Notes: generated from the letters alone by a model not told the origin. 64,000 nt of DNA from Phytopythium helicoides (GCA_024867545.1 JANFNE010000079.1:54086-118085), one strand, 5' to 3'; counted from the stretch's first letter, positions 44,001-56,900 are shown. Numbers and translations: made by a program.

Positions 44001-45065
44001 CGATGGTTGCTGCTCACTAGAAGCATTCGAATTCTCGCTCGAGACACCACTTGTTCTGTTTGGAGACCCGTCTTGGTGATTCCTCTCGACATCGCCTCGC
44101 GGCGGAGTGATATTGGAAAAACGTTCCGCCAAATGTAGATCAATAGGGTCTTCTCCGATAGCAGGCAGTTCAGTATCCACTTGTATCGCTGGGGTGAAGC
44201 GAGCATGCTCCGTAGTCAGATCGACGTTCCTGACGAGCTTAGAGAGACGTGGATACAGCGACTGCAGTGCGCGCGTCTTGGCGCGGAGCCGCTGCGTGTT
44301 CTGGTACGTCTGCACTGCCTTCTTCATCTTCAGGTCGGCCAGCGCCGTCATCTTCTCCATCTGCTCCGCGCCGTTCCCGCCGTCCTTCCACATCTCGCCC
44401 ACGCGCTTGATGATGAGCCGCCGCATGGCGATCGCGAACTCGGGGAACTCGGCCATGATCTTGTCAAAGCCTTCGCGCGAGAGGATGCAGAGCTCTGCCA
44501 TGCTCTCGGCACGGACGCTGCGCGTGCGTTGCACCTCCATCACGACTCCGATCTCGCCAAAAAAGTCTCCTTCGCCGAGAAGGATCTTCTTCGGGTCGTT
44601 GGCGGTTGGGTCATTCGAGTTGGCAGCACCACCACTTGCAGTAGTAGTAGATGTTGTGGCAGCGGTAGAAGTGCCTTGGCTCGATCCGGCGTTGCTAGTG
44701 TCGTCAGTCGCCGTGTGTCCGGGAGTCGTCGTTTCACTGTTGGGAGGCATGACGCGCACGACCCCCTTGACGATGAGGAACAGCTCCTTGCCAATGTCTC
44801 CCTCACGGATGATGAAATCCTTTGGCATGTAGATAACTTGGCGCAGTTGCATGCATATCATGCCGAGCACCGAGTCGGATGCAAGTTGGAAGAACGGGAT
44901 CTTCTGTAGGTAGTCTTTGAAGAGATAGATGGCAATTTGTTCGCGCAAAGCAAGCGACATGCCGCGGTCTTGGAGAAGACTGAGTTCTTCGGAGAAGGCT
45001 CGGTTCTGTTACATTGAGCACGTACGGGTGGTCAGACATGAGGCTGCTACACTCGAGAAATGGTC
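38985..45065. repeat. Tandem duplication, period 2635 bases
   Basis: Sequence from about 38985 to 42430 aligns with 41620 to 45065 at a constant offset of 2635 with only scattered changes, introns included. Identity stops abruptly at the left near 38980 (inside the channel 3' exon) and at the right near 45070 (inside the intron after the C-linker exon). Thus the duplicated block does not respect gene borders. Confidence 0.92.
41174..43711 (-). CDS. Cyclic-nucleotide-gated-type ion channel, array copy 2 (chimeric)
   Basis: Exons at 42699-43711, 42558-42645, 42416-42484 and 41174-42370 mirror copy 1 shifted by 2635. The membrane half is nearly identical to copy 1, apart from a few changes near the N-terminus (for example TKIEQDGKAD for TSIKQDGKAG) and QDS for QDG in S3. 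The C-terminal tail instead matches copy 3 (VRNVDLTTEHARFTPAIQVD; ending GKSNSRSKHS). So this gene joins the front of copy 1 to the back of copy 3. Pore loop and binding cassette are as in copy 1. The frame is intact throughout, so it is likely functional. It is separated from copies 1 and 3 by 97 bases on each side. Confidence 0.88.
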
Positions 45066-46453
45066 ATTGAAGGCACGGACGTTGAGCCAGAGGTAGTCAT
45101 AGTAGCCTGTTACTCGTGCCTGTTAAATTCACGGAATTACAGTGGACGCAGTGAAGTTAGCCGAGAGACCTTGCAGCAACCACTTAATGCAACCATACTC
45201 GAAGATGCTTTGGTAGGCATAATGCATCCATCTCATGCGAGACTTGATCCATTTTCTTGCGGAACGCGTTTTCAGCTCGGCTGAAGCTGTATCGAAAGAA
45301 AAGGAATGTCAATAGCTGATCGGAATGACCCATTCCATTGAGGTACCAACCTTTGTACAAGGTTGATAACAGTACCAAACAGAATGGCTGTGAGAATGGA
45401 CCCAATCAACGACACGCCTGATGACCACCAATACACTTCGTCTCGGATGACTCCACCGTGGAGGTGGTGGCCGCCACTTAGGAATGGCTCACTCGCTTCA
45501 ATATGATCATTAGATATGCCCAGAAGAGAGACAACACCATGCTGGAATGCAATCCAGTACACACGCATCTCATTGCCCTTTGCGCAGTAGACAGTGACAG
45601 CGGGATCGTCAGCGTCAGTGCTTGCGCACGGGTTGAGGACTGCCACCCAAATGCAGCCTGCAACATGGGATGCAAACATGACGGTATTGAGCGCGATCGT
45701 CATACTGGAGTACCGCTTGTATCCTTTGACATATTTGAGGAAGCGTCCAATTCGCAGTAGGCGCGGAAGCTTGATATACTTGATGAGTTTAATGGTTTTC
45801 CTCGTTGACTCGCTGTTGCTGTCCCTGATGAAGTAGCCGAACGGAATCGAGGACACTAGGTCGACTGGGAACCAGAAAGACGTGACATACGCATGCCGGA
45901 TAGCCTGTGGATTCATCACTACCGTTCCGTACACGATAATGCCTGTTCGGAAGCGGAGGACGATGTCCAGGATCGCCCACGCGTCGAGCACCTTCATGAG
46001 CGCCTTGAGCGACGGCGACGGTACGTACCAGTCGAAGCATAGCATGAACGGGATAATCCACGAGTAGAAGATGACAATGCAGGCGCTGAGAACATCCCAC
46101 GTAAGCTTGAAGGGCGACTGCGGGTGCAGCACCCACTTGTACTTGCGCAGCTCCTGCATCTCTTGCAGCGATGTGCGCAGCACATTGACACTGGAGACGC
46201 CCATCGACCGGAGCATCAGCAGACTTGGCCGTTTGCTCCCCTCCTTTGTGCTGGGCCTGCGGTCTCCACTTGTGGAGTTCGCCCCCGCTGACTTGGCATC
46301 ACTCGCAGCATCCGACGGCTCCTTAGGCTTGCTCTTTCCGGATGTGTCTGGCGTGTCAATGGCCGCAGCGACCATGGCCGAGCCGGGTCCGAACTTGCGG
46401 CGCGCGGACCTGGGCGCCACGCGGTCCACGGCCGCCTTGGGTGTCCTGAACAT
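43809..46453 (-). CDS. Cyclic-nucleotide-gated-type ion channel, array copy 3
   Basis: The membrane half is clearly diverged from copies 1 and 2 but collinear with them: YKWVLHPQSPFKLTWDVLSA, S4 YIKLPRLLRIGRFLKYVKGYKR, and pore loop FQHGVVSLLGISNDHIE. Its second and third exons also differ (MDQVSHEMDALCLPKHLR; VTGYYDYLWLNVRAFNDHFSS). From about 45060 down to 43809 it is nearly identical to copy 2, including the binding domain and the tail ending GKSNSRSKHS. The first ATG in the exon is 46453 (MFRTPKAAVDR); the open frame extends further upstream without an ATG, so an upstream exon is possible. The N-terminal 100 residues are disordered and Ser/Lys-rich. Confidence 0.86.
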
Positions 46454-46637
46454 GTCGACGCTGGCGAGCTGTCTTGCTGGCGAGCCGCTGTCTCGGTCGT
46501 CAATTGCTTCAAGTTGGCTCGTGCGTCGTTTCGCGATCAAAATAGCGTTTTCGTGTGGGGACGGTCCCTAGTGGCAAGACGCCAAACGAGGGACCGCTGC
46601 GCTTGGCAGTTCCAGAAAGCCCATCGAGCTGGCCAGC

Positions 46638-47687
46638 ATGTCGCTCGGGTTCCTCACCGAGTCGGCCCTGGTGCCGAGCAAGGCCACGCCCATCCGCGTA
46701 GACTCGCAGTCGCTCGTGGACCTCAAGGCCGTGGTCTTCCAGAAGGACCAGGAGCTCCAGCAGCGCCTGCGCGAGGCCGCGGCGCTCGAGCCAGACGTCG
46801 GTGGTCGCAACCTCGGCAAGTACGCGCACCTGCGCGGCAAGAGTCGCAAGAGAGGGCACTCGGCAGCGCTGTCCAAGGAGGAGGACCGCGTGGGCAGGCG
46901 CTCGAGCAACCGCGGCGTCGAGAAACGCAGCCGCCGCGACCAGGAGGCCGAGCAGCTCGACCTCGACGACCGCGACGACGACGCCAAGTGGGAGCGGAAG
47001 TCCAAGGCCATGCTAGAGAAGAAGGCCAAGCTGTACGAGCAGATGATGAGCGGCCGAGCGGGAGTGCCGGCGGCCAGCGAGTGCCTCGTCGACTTCGAGT
47101 CCAAGCGGCTGGAAACGGCTCCCGAGCAGCAGCGAAAGTCCGACTCGGCCGAACGCGTTGAGATCGTGGACGAGTTCGGCAGGACGCGACTTGTGGCGAG
47201 TGGAAGCCCCGAACATCTTGAATATCTGTCGGCGCTGCAGGAGAAGAACGTGGCCGGACTAGATTCTAGTGGCAGCTCCCCGCGAGACGAAAGTCGCGGC
47301 GTCGTACCTCACTATGAGTGCGAAGAGAATTTACGCACTTCTGGCGGGGGCAGCTTCGTCGTCTCTCAATGGGAGCACCGCCTCAAGGCCGAAGAAAAGT
47401 CATATCTTCACGAGGTCCACGAGCGCGCCGCGCTGGCTAAGGCGGCGGCGCAAACGTCGGGTGTTACAAGAATATCCAAGAAGCAGCTCCGGCTCGAGAA
47501 GCTCCGGCAGGAGCGCATGAAGGCTGAAGCAGCCAGGGAGGCAGCATCGAATCCAATGCCTCCACTGGCTAGTCAAGGTGGAAGCGCCTCTAGCAAAGAA
47601 TCGAGCGGTATTGCTGCTCCTACAACGGACGCTGCTGCCACCGCTCAAGCCACTCATTTCCTCAACGAGCTCTCGTCACTGATGTAG
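46638..47687 (+). CDS. CCDC174: CCDC174 homologue
   Basis: A single-exon 349-residue charged protein. The conserved start SQSLVDLKAVVFQKDQELQQ matches the SSLVDLKAEL block of CCDC174, a nuclear protein linked to the spliceosome/exon-junction complex. A middle block with VEIVDEFGRTR followed by an Arg/Glu-rich helix (WERKSKAMLEKKAKLYEQMM) also fits. GVVPHYECEENLRTSGGGSF and a helical LRLEKLRQERMKAEAAREAA end the conserved part. The ATG at 46638 directly precedes the conserved region. It is divergent to channel copy 3, with 184 bases between the starts. Confidence 0.78.
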   Translation: MSLGFLTESALVPSKATPIRVDSQSLVDLKAVVFQKDQELQQRLREAAALEPDVGGRNLGKYAHLRGKSRKRGHSAALSKEEDRVGRRSSNRGVEKRSRRDQEAEQLDLDDRDDDAKWERKSKAMLEKKAKLYEQMMSGRAGVPAASECLVDFESKRLETAPEQQRKSDSAERVEIVDEFGRTRLVASGSPEHLEYLSALQEKNVAGLDSSGSSPRDESRGVVPHYECEENLRTSGGGSFVVSQWEHRLKAEEKSYLHEVHERAALAKAAAQTSGVTRISKKQLRLEKLRQERMKAEAAREAASNPMPPLASQGGSASSKESSGIAAPTTDAAATAQATHFLNELSSLM

Positions 47688-47804
47688 ACAGAGTTCGACC
47701 GTTCATTCTTGAAGCGTTCACATTTCAGTAAAGAAAACGAGAGTGGTGAACAAGTGATTTGATTTGTTGAGGCCTTGACTATCCAGCGTTGCGAGGCTAC
47801 GTTG

Positions 47805-50800
47805 CTACAGCATCACTTTTTCGTGTTCGGCAAGTCGGATCTGATTCCAGACTCCACACGCTGTGTTGACACACGTAGCAAACGAATCCCGATTTCCACA
47901 TGCGTAACATGCAAGGGCGAGGCAGTGCATCAAACTCTCCTGCCTGCGAGCAGTCAAATGAAGAGCGAGCAGACTCCGCTGGGGATTCGCTGTGCAATCT
48001 GCACACAACGAGTCCGAGCCTAGTTGGCCACAGAGTCGGCAGTGTTTGCTCAGGTAGTAAGAATCGATAGAGCGGCCCTCCCGCTGCCCATTGGCAATAT
48101 CAAAATGTCGTGCCTTGACTGCCGATCGTGGAAGATCATTGTACCAAGAGCGAACGTTGACACCAAAGAGGAGGAATAGCCGCTCAAGGCTAGGAAGAAT
48201 CTGCATCAATCACCATTAGAAAAGGAGCTCGGCGTTGCTCATAGAACAAAACGCACCTGCTTATGGATGTAGTACTGATAGTTGATTGAGTAACGCATCT
48301 TGTTGTTGCGGTCGATTATTTCATCCGGTGATACCACGAGGTCCATAAGACGCGCACCCGGCGGACCATTCACCACAACGTACGAAACGCGCTCTGCATA
48401 TCGAGGTTCTGCTCGTGGGTCCTTTGCCATTGCTTTGGTGCTTACAAGAGCGGCAGGCGGGGCGCTGAGCACATGAATCGAGTGAGTATGTGATGACTTC
48501 TGGTACGGTACATCAGCGCCTCACCTCCCATCGCTGTAGGTCCAAGTCGTACTTCTTTCGCAAATATGAAGTCCCGAAGTGGCAGTCGGTTATCCAGCAT
48601 TTGGACCCAGTATCGATGGAGGTGACGCTTGACTAGCGACAAATCACTCTGTACGGAAAAGCTTGTCTAAACAGTTGTGCATGGCAGTCTGAACGACACC
48701 ACATGAATCTCGCCGGACTGTTTCAATGCCTTTGGACTCGATCACGCCTTCTTCTTGCCCGGGGCTCTCGAACTTGAAGCCAACATACCGTTTCTTCGAC
48801 ACTAGGACACAACCCATGTAAACTTTTTCAAGCTTGAGGGTGACTGGTCTGGCATAACGAGAATACCACAGGTACACGAATGAGTTTCACCAAAACTTCC
48901 TAGAAGCCATTTGACACAAAACGTACTTGGGATTCGCACTTGTTACCGCGTCAGCTATTTCTTGGCCGATCCGAAATGCATCGTCTTTGGATCGTCCTTT
49001 GAGCTGAACAAACAGACTGTCTGTGTCCCCATAGACGACTTTGGCATTCCATTCTGCTCGCGATTCTACGAGCCTAACAGCTGCTTCTAATGTGCACCTC
49101 CCGCTCTGCAGAGTGACTACGTGAGTAAAGCGCCCCAATCACCCAGTTTAGCACCAGCATACCTGAACAATCGCATCAGCGAGCTGCGCACATGGCATTC
49201 GCCCAGAAAATCCCGCAGCTGTGTACCCGTACGTGACGTTTGCGATCATCTTCAGCGCGAGCTGGCGAGCATTCAACACTTTCTCCAGACGATCCTTGCC
49301 TAATCTCTTGGCATCTTTCATGGCTTTCTTGACCATAATTCGAGTTGACAGAATCTCGTCGAGGATGACAGGAAGCACACCGGTTCGGTAACTTTTTCGG
49401 GGTGAAAAGGGTCCCGTTAGGGGCAATGATGATACCTTCTCGGGAGTTGACAAGGCCTTCAGCGCTCGGAGAAAAGCAGGTTACTCCAAGCGAAGTTTCG
49501 AGCTCAGAGTGGAGCCCATCCTTGAGTCGACCAAGCATTGTCGAGTAGCAAAGATTATACCCGATCACGAGGGAAGGATACAGTGACTACACGGTAACAA
49601 ACTAGACATTTTAGTCTGGTATCCACGCGAAGATGTATCCCAATCGTACCTGAAAGTCAAGCACGACGACTGGATCTGGATAAAAACTGGACTCGGGCTC
49701 CATCACCAATGGAATGCACTCCATTGGAGCTTGGCCAGCCACTCCGTTTCTGTTTGGAGAGATAAGCAGGAAATTTTTACGCTTGGTGACGCGCAGCATT
49801 ACAGCCTCAACTCGATACTGCGAGCCACGTGACAGTACAGAGTAAAAATCGATGCCGAATAAGCGCGCCATCTCACTACACAAGAGAAACGCAGAGACCG
49901 TTAGATTTGGAGCACCTGTCTGGATGGTAATTGCCTACCTAGTCCGCGTGATCAGCTGCATTTTTGATAAAATTCGGATGTTGAGAGTTGCTCGGAGAAG
50001 AAAATATCGCGCGACATTCCACCTTGTCGCCCCACCGGCTCGGTACCAGGTAGTTAGCTGCTCCGGAGAATAGACTGGGTACTCTCGACGCAAAACCTCT
50101 CGAGCAACGTCTTCAAAACCATAGCGCTGTAGCTTCAGCTAGGCAAACAAAACGCATAGTAGGGTTAACTATCCGTTTTCCACAGCATGCACGCATGAAA
50201 GATACCTCTGAACGCGTCATGCGCCATAAGTTCAAGATGTGGCGCCCGTGAATCCATAATCCGGAAGCTTTGTTCACACCCCAGGTAGTTCCAATAGACG
50301 CTTCTCGATCATCTTCCCCTGTATTCAATCCAGCCTGAGGGTTCCTTGCATCAATGCGTGTCGTTGGAAGTCGGGAGAGTGATTGTATTAAATTCATCTG
50401 CTCGTCAGGAGTAACAAGTTGCTTAATTAGACTAGATCAGCAACAAATCAAAACACCGCAAAATATCTACTCACGCCAAGTTGAGATGCTCGGTCAACAA
50501 GATAACCAAATGAACCCTTCTGAACCTCAAAGCCGGTCAGAAAGTCAGGGTCCCAGAAATGAACCAACGATTCTAATCTGGTGAATAGGGCTCGCTCATC
50601 TTCGACAAATTCAACGCACACTTCCTTGTCTTGACCATCTCGAAAATTGGATACGGGAACGCTTTCAAGCTCGTGAAGGATAACTCCTGCAACTTCGCGC
50701 GCTTCTTTAAGCCCTTCATGAGCCTTAATGAAGTAAAATACAGCTTTTACTGGGTCGTGCAGTGGATCCGGAAGTAACTTTCCCCTCGATAATGCAAACA

Positions 50801-53800
50801 CCTCAACAGACATCACTGTCACATTCAGTATATGCGCAGAGGACGTCATAGCTCGGGCAATCTGTGATTCTCCAGAACCGCTTCCAACACGTGAACAACG
50901 TCGTTGCTGGTGCTGGCAAGCAAACTAACTTTAGATTAGGAATCGACATCCAAACACTTTCCCTCACAAACTCAGCATACCTTTGATAATGTTTTTGCCG
51001 GATTTGCTCTAGCCGTCAACCATGCCGACACCACTTCTCGACCCGGAGGTAAGCGCAGAGGTGCTCGTATTCGGTTGACCTAGCAAGATATTTCCTTAAT
51101 CGTTGCTGATCTTTCGATGCGTATGACCGCACAACTAACCTTTTGCATGGCAGTCTGGAGAAGTATGCCTTGACTCTTCTTCATTCGGCAAAAAGAGTTG
51201 CTCCAGTCTTGCTCAGAGTCAATTTCTTCTAAGAACTGCCGTGCAGAAATAGTGTTGAAGGCTAAAGTGCCACTGTCACTTCGAACTGGAAGCTCAAGGC
51301 GTCGACCACCAAAAACCAGAGGCTTGCCAGGGGCATCCTGTTGACGACTATAGAACGCCGCTTGATGCTACAAATTCTCAACAAACGTCATCAGTTGCAG
51401 GATACTTGGTCTAGCAACTTGTCCGCGTCGTACCTGAACTGGGTCTACGCCGATATTCATCGAAGATTGCTCGAGCTGCTCAAGTGTAGGTGGAGGCACT
51501 TTCGGTGTCCATACACGTTTCTGTTCGTTTGCTGGTGACTTCGATTCCCTTCTAGAGGCTACTTTTGCCTCTCGTAATCCAGGCGGCTTGGGTTGTGGAG
51601 TCAGAGACAACTGGATATCTTCCACTAGATCTGATTCTTCGTAGGATGCTGGTTCCAGCAAAGCTTGAGGTCGAGGAGGCAGAAGATCTTCGATGTCCTC
51701 AACAATTGGCGAGCGATCTGCGGCGGGTGAAAGACGTCTTTTCTTTTTGCTGTTTTCAGTCTCTGCTCGGCGCGACTGTAGCAAACACTCACGCGTAAGA
51801 CTAATGCCCCCAAATTCATATTCGCCAACCGATCTGAACCAGAACCTTTGGGTAACGGGATGGTGGTAGCACAAGACGTGGGCTCCCCAGGTCATCGATG
51901 GACGGTGCTACGTGCTCTGGCGGCCTCGCTGCGACCACATCCCACCAGTTCTTTTCTGGCGATTTTGATTCGTCCAAGTGCTCGTCAAGGTTTATCCGTT
52001 GCGTCGCTAAAATGTCTGCAATTTCGTTCTGCCGAATGTCTTCATCCTCTTCGTCCGTGGCATCAAAACTTTCTTCATCGTCCGAGCTGGTTGCTCGTTT
52101 ATGGTTGACTAGGGGATGCTCCACCTGCTGCATTGCCATCAGAATTTTGACGATATCTTCGTCTTCCTTATGTTGCTAGGATTCACAAGAGAGATCGTTA
52201 TGATAATGGATTAACCTATATCATTAATCAAGCTCACCTGGTCGTTGCCATTTTCGCCATCTTCTAGTTGACTGAATGAAAAAGCGCTCTGTGTAGCAAT
52301 AGAGTTGTTGCATCCTATAATGTCTTCTTCAATGAATGCGCCATCATCAGGTTGCACTGCACTCAATTGTTCTTGCATTGCTTCAATGACAACTTTGACA
52401 GACTCTTGTAACTTCTTCAGAAAGAAGGACTGTGATAGCAACGACGGGGGTGGCTCTAAAGAAGTTGGTGTTGCAGATTGTTTCTTGTGGCGTTCAATGC
52501 TGAGTGACATCTCGGGTGTACCTTTTTCGCCTCTCGCAATCCGCCGCAAGCGTTCTTCCTGGAAGTATGAATGCATCATAAGTGACAAATAGCAAGACAG
52601 CACCGACACATCATTCACAGTGTACCTCCCAAATTGCAGCAAGGGACGGAACGTTCCGAAACTCACTTGTTCCATGGAGTGACCGCTGCAGAGCATTGAA
52701 CCGCTTAGGGTTTAGAATGCTCCCAGCAGCAACATCTAATTCCAGAGCACACGTGGACGAGCGATCATACCACACGGTTCTCGACCCCGGGACATGCGCA
52801 CGTCTACCGTCAACTGTTGTTGTCACGGAAATGCCATTGATCTCTGTGTTGAGAATATTCGAGCGTAGGAACACACGAAATTCTCCTGAGTCCTGCGGAT
52901 CGTCCAAATGCTGCTGGATATCAGGTACTGGGGCCCTGAACTGAGCAGAACTTGTAAACATTTTACACTATGACGGACATCAATCCTGCTCCACCCTCGC
53001 GTACCTTTATATTGCTCAAGAACACAAAATTCATTCCCTCGATGTTGTAGTCTGCAAACACCTGGGGGCAAGGCAACATCAATATTTGCTCTAGCTGTAG
53101 GGTTCTAGACCATAGCACTTTCGCACTTGCAAGGGAAAAGGCACGTGTGCTTCGTACGGCTGAAATCTCCGCTCGGCTACACACCCACTCTCCAACAGCT
53201 GCACCACAGTTTGCGTCGTACGAGGGTTGTAGAGAAAGATCTGGACAAATAGCTTTGGCTTGGGGTGGAACCCGTAGAACGGTGTGCCTTGCACGACTAG
53301 TAGCTGCAAGGGAAATTAGATGAGAAAGTACCGTAAGTGCATTCCGCGGCGGCATCTCACCTTGGCGACGACTTTGCTGGGTCGAGCGCGCTGGTTACCG
53401 CCTCCGCGGTGCTGCCGCTCTCGCTGCTTGCTGGCTGCTGCGGTTTCAATGTCTTTGGCAATCTGCGGCAGCAGCGCGTGCACGGCACTCGCACTATCGA
53501 ACGCCGGGTCCTCGTCATCCAGTGGGCGAAAGTAGAAGTACGGGAAGATCTGCCGCAGAGCGCTGCCCCGTCACCAACCTCAAATGAAAGCGGGGGCATG
53601 AAGCGCGGCTGTACTCACCCCGTGGACGTGCACGAGCGCCTTCTGGCCCGCCGGCGTGGCACCGAAGATGCGCACGACCGGCACTTCGCGCGCCAGGCTG
53701 TAGCACGGGGAATCCGGCAGCCGCTCCAGCGCGCCCGGCGGCAGCGGCGCGCCCATGTAGTGGTCCACCACCACCGCCTGCACGCGCATGGCCTCCTGGT

Positions 53801-53843
53801 CCTCCTGCTCTCGCTCGGCAGCGCCGCGACCGTCGGCCATCAT
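47805..53843 (-). CDS. REV3: DNA polymerase zeta catalytic subunit
   Basis: The translesion B-family polymerase. The start at 53843 gives MRVQAVVVDHYMGAPLPPG, the REV3 N-terminus, with HVHGIFPYFYFRP-type sequence in the next exon and a block FVQIFLYNPRTTQTVVQLLESG. The exonuclease-like region and palm follow. Motif A lies in VIGYNLCYSTMLGRL, motif B in LALKMIANVTYGYTAAGFSGRM, and motif C is YGDTDSLFVQLKG. The C-terminus has two Cys clusters (CRLCGQLGSDSLCADC and CYACGNRDSFATCVNTAC), the second binding 4Fe-4S in REV3 and docking accessory subunits. One single-base break at a CCCC run near 49406 separates NGTLFTP from RKSYRTGVLPVILDEIL. Over a dozen exons; the disordered middle at 51-53 kb was not fully resolved. 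The C-terminal end converges on CCDC174 with 117 bases between stops. Confidence 0.9.
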
Positions 53844-53984
53844 CTCGGCGCTGCAGTGTTGCAGTTGTCGTGGTCACTCTTGAACGCTGTATGCGACAAA
53901 AAGAGATGTTTTTGCTGGGTCGGGTGCGCAATGCAGTACAAACATCAGCATGACTCTCTGCAAGGCAACGATGGATAACCGAGT

Positions 53985-56900
53985 ATGAGCACATTATGGC
54001 GCATACGCTTCGCAAGTGATATGGGTGGCCACACGGAAGGTGCGCTCGTGAAGATGAGGTGCGTGCGCGACTTGATGGCGCTGGGGGGAGGCGCTCGGCT
54101 GCTGACGCTGCGCGCGCTGCGGCGCACTGTGCTGGTTGGCAGTGAGCTGGGGGCGCTGAGTGGCGAGATTCAGGCTCGGCTGCAGCTCGACGGCTCGGCG
54201 TGGCAGGATGTCACAACGGTGCGCACACGCGTCCTGCTGGTGGGTTTCCTACAGAGGCGGCAGACTGACGCGTGGATCGCCACAGCTGCTGGCGACCGCT
54301 GCCAAGGAGCTCAAGGTCGGCCAGATGGTGCACGCGGAGGACTTCAACCTGTTTGACTCCATGTCGGCGCTCGAGCTGATGGACCCCAAGATGGACTCGG
54401 GCATGCTCGTGAACGGCGTTCCGCCCAAAGCAGTCGCGGCGCGACTCGCTGCGAATGAGGTCGCACTCGAGTTTACGTCCGTGCGCGACGTCCTGGCGAC
54501 GATTGACGAGCTCTTCCGCTGCGAGGCTGCGTGGCTTAACGGATTGCCACTCGCACAGACGCTGCTGTCGAGCGTCTACTTGCACAAACCCTCGATGCAA
54601 GCGCTAGTGAAGAAAATCACCTCGGTGAACGACCTGGTGTTCAATTTGACGCCACCTCGTGAGGCTCTTGCAAGCCTGGGAAATTCTTCCCGCGATACGC
54701 TCCTGCTCGTGATGACTAGCGTTTGTCTGTCGATTATGAAGACCGGAAACCAAATCCGAGACGCTGTGCTTCGTGCAGACATCTATGAGGAAGAAGACTT
54801 TTCTCCAGGAAATGGCTTTGACCTCGGCGTTCTTGACACACTGCCAGTGGATACAGTGGAAAGCTTGCTTGCGATCGCCGAGGAGCGGCTGGAGGCCATT
54901 CTAGCGCAGCAAAGAGCAGCCACTTCATCTAAGAAGGCGTCAAAGAAGAAGAACGCAAAGAAAAGCACTACTGGGGCAGCCTCTAACGCTGAGAGCGCTG
55001 CGGCTAGTTCTGGTGGCGGCGACGGAGACTACGAGCTTCTTTATGCCAATGGCCGGGTTGGAGCACAGCTGTGTGAAATCCTAATTAGACGCATCCAGTG
55101 GCGACGACTTCTGCTCACGACGTTCACAGATATGGTGCGGATTGCCACCAGTGGCTTTATTGACATCGGTCCGAGAAGTATTGACGCTTTAGCTGTATTT
55201 TTTTTTTACCAGGGTCTGGCTGAGGGCCCGCTGCAGCTCTCTCTGTGGTACTCGGAGTTTCAAAAAGCGCAGGCCCTGCTTCAGAGCATCTCGACGGAGC
55301 AGTTGGAGATGGATGCGGAGTGCTTTAGTGGGAAAGCGATCGGGTTTGACTCGACCATCAGTCGGATGTTATTGTCCGGTGCACCTCCACGCCAAGTGAA
55401 GATTCCGACTACCGAGGAAGCACTCACAATCCAGCAAAAGTTTCTGACTGAGTTGCTCCACATTTGTGCTCCGGGCGAGCTAACGTCGATGGAAGAGTTG
55501 CGTATTTTCCTGTCCAACTTTTCGCGAGATCGTCCAACCATTGTGCCTCGATCGTACGCAGTGGTAGGATTCATGATTAGTTTTGGCTGGAAAGCTGGAG
55601 CAGGTGCTAACACAACACTTAGCTCTTCTTGTATGCAGACAAGAAAATCTTCAGCAAGTACAATTTTATGGATTGGCTGTCTGCCTCCATGGTTATGAAT
55701 GGCGTGCCTTCCGTACTGCTTTCCACGCAAGAGGGCGTGTTATTCTCATCGCGTGTGATTGAAACTTTGTACGAGTCACTGAAGGTGTACTTGCACAACC
55801 GCTCGCGTCAGCGTGCACGAATCGAATATCTGTTTGAGGAGTGGGCCATCCTTCAGCTCGAAGCAACCGTTATCGACGACAAGTTTTCAACGGAAATGTC
55901 AATACCGGTACGATTAAAGCAGACCCCTGGACTTCGCGTTGATGCCTTCCACATTTTGACGACTTGTTTGGTAACTCTCTGCTTCAGAAAGCGGCATACC
56001 CTCGATATTTTACAGCATGGTCTCTTGAAGAAGTTGTGCTTTTGATGATCCAGTACATTGTCCTGGGATTAGAGCTAGATTTGTACGCGACGTCCGAGTA
56101 TGGCACGATCTACTGGTATGTTGCACTTCTTTTCCACCACACATGATCTGTTCGCACTGATGAAATATGCACCATTGACAGGTATCTGGACTACCTACAC
56201 GGGTCTCGTCTCCAAAACCTCAAGGTCACATGGACGTTTGTCGAGCGGATGAAACAAATGATGCCTCCAGGTCGCCGCTCGCATGCAAGCGGTGAATCAG
56301 CCGATCATGGACACTCCCATGACTCGACTAGTTCGCCACCTTCTTCATCTGGTGCCGACTCAGCTCCTTCAACAACCAACAGTAACAAGAACGCCAAACG
56401 CGCGAAGGCAAAGTGGAAGAAGAATGCAGCTGGCACAAATGCCTCGAGCGAGCCCTCGAAGGAGGAACAAATTGCCAGCATTGATCCAACGAAGGCTCGG
56501 TTCCTGCGCGAGATCGCATATTCAGAGATGGAACGAAGCCTGATGCGCGCGTACTTTCAGGTATCCCTCCCATTCCCTGACAGCAGCTCTTACACGTTGC
56601 TAATTTCTTTCCATCGTGACACAGATATTTAGCGCTCTCGAGCGAGAGGAGCTCATCCGCACTCGCCCACCAACTTACGGCTCCGCCCCGATCCGATTCG
56701 ACCATCGCTTTGCAGCGTTCCGGAGCATCCACTTCCCCGCGGTCCTCGCGTTTGACGACTATAGCAAGAACAGCGACTTCTCTCCATTCCAGGTGGACTT
56801 GATCTACCGCTCTGCCGAGGAGTGCTTCAAGGTGGCGCGCGGCCACGCCGAAGTACTGCTCGCAGACCCCGAGGGTATCAACCCTGTGATTGGGGAGGGA

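Noticed and set aside
38542..45065. The channel triplication as an assembly artefact
   Set aside because: The copies differ at many scattered sites, have private fronts and tails, and each reads in frame, which a false duplication would not give. Long reads would still be the final proof.
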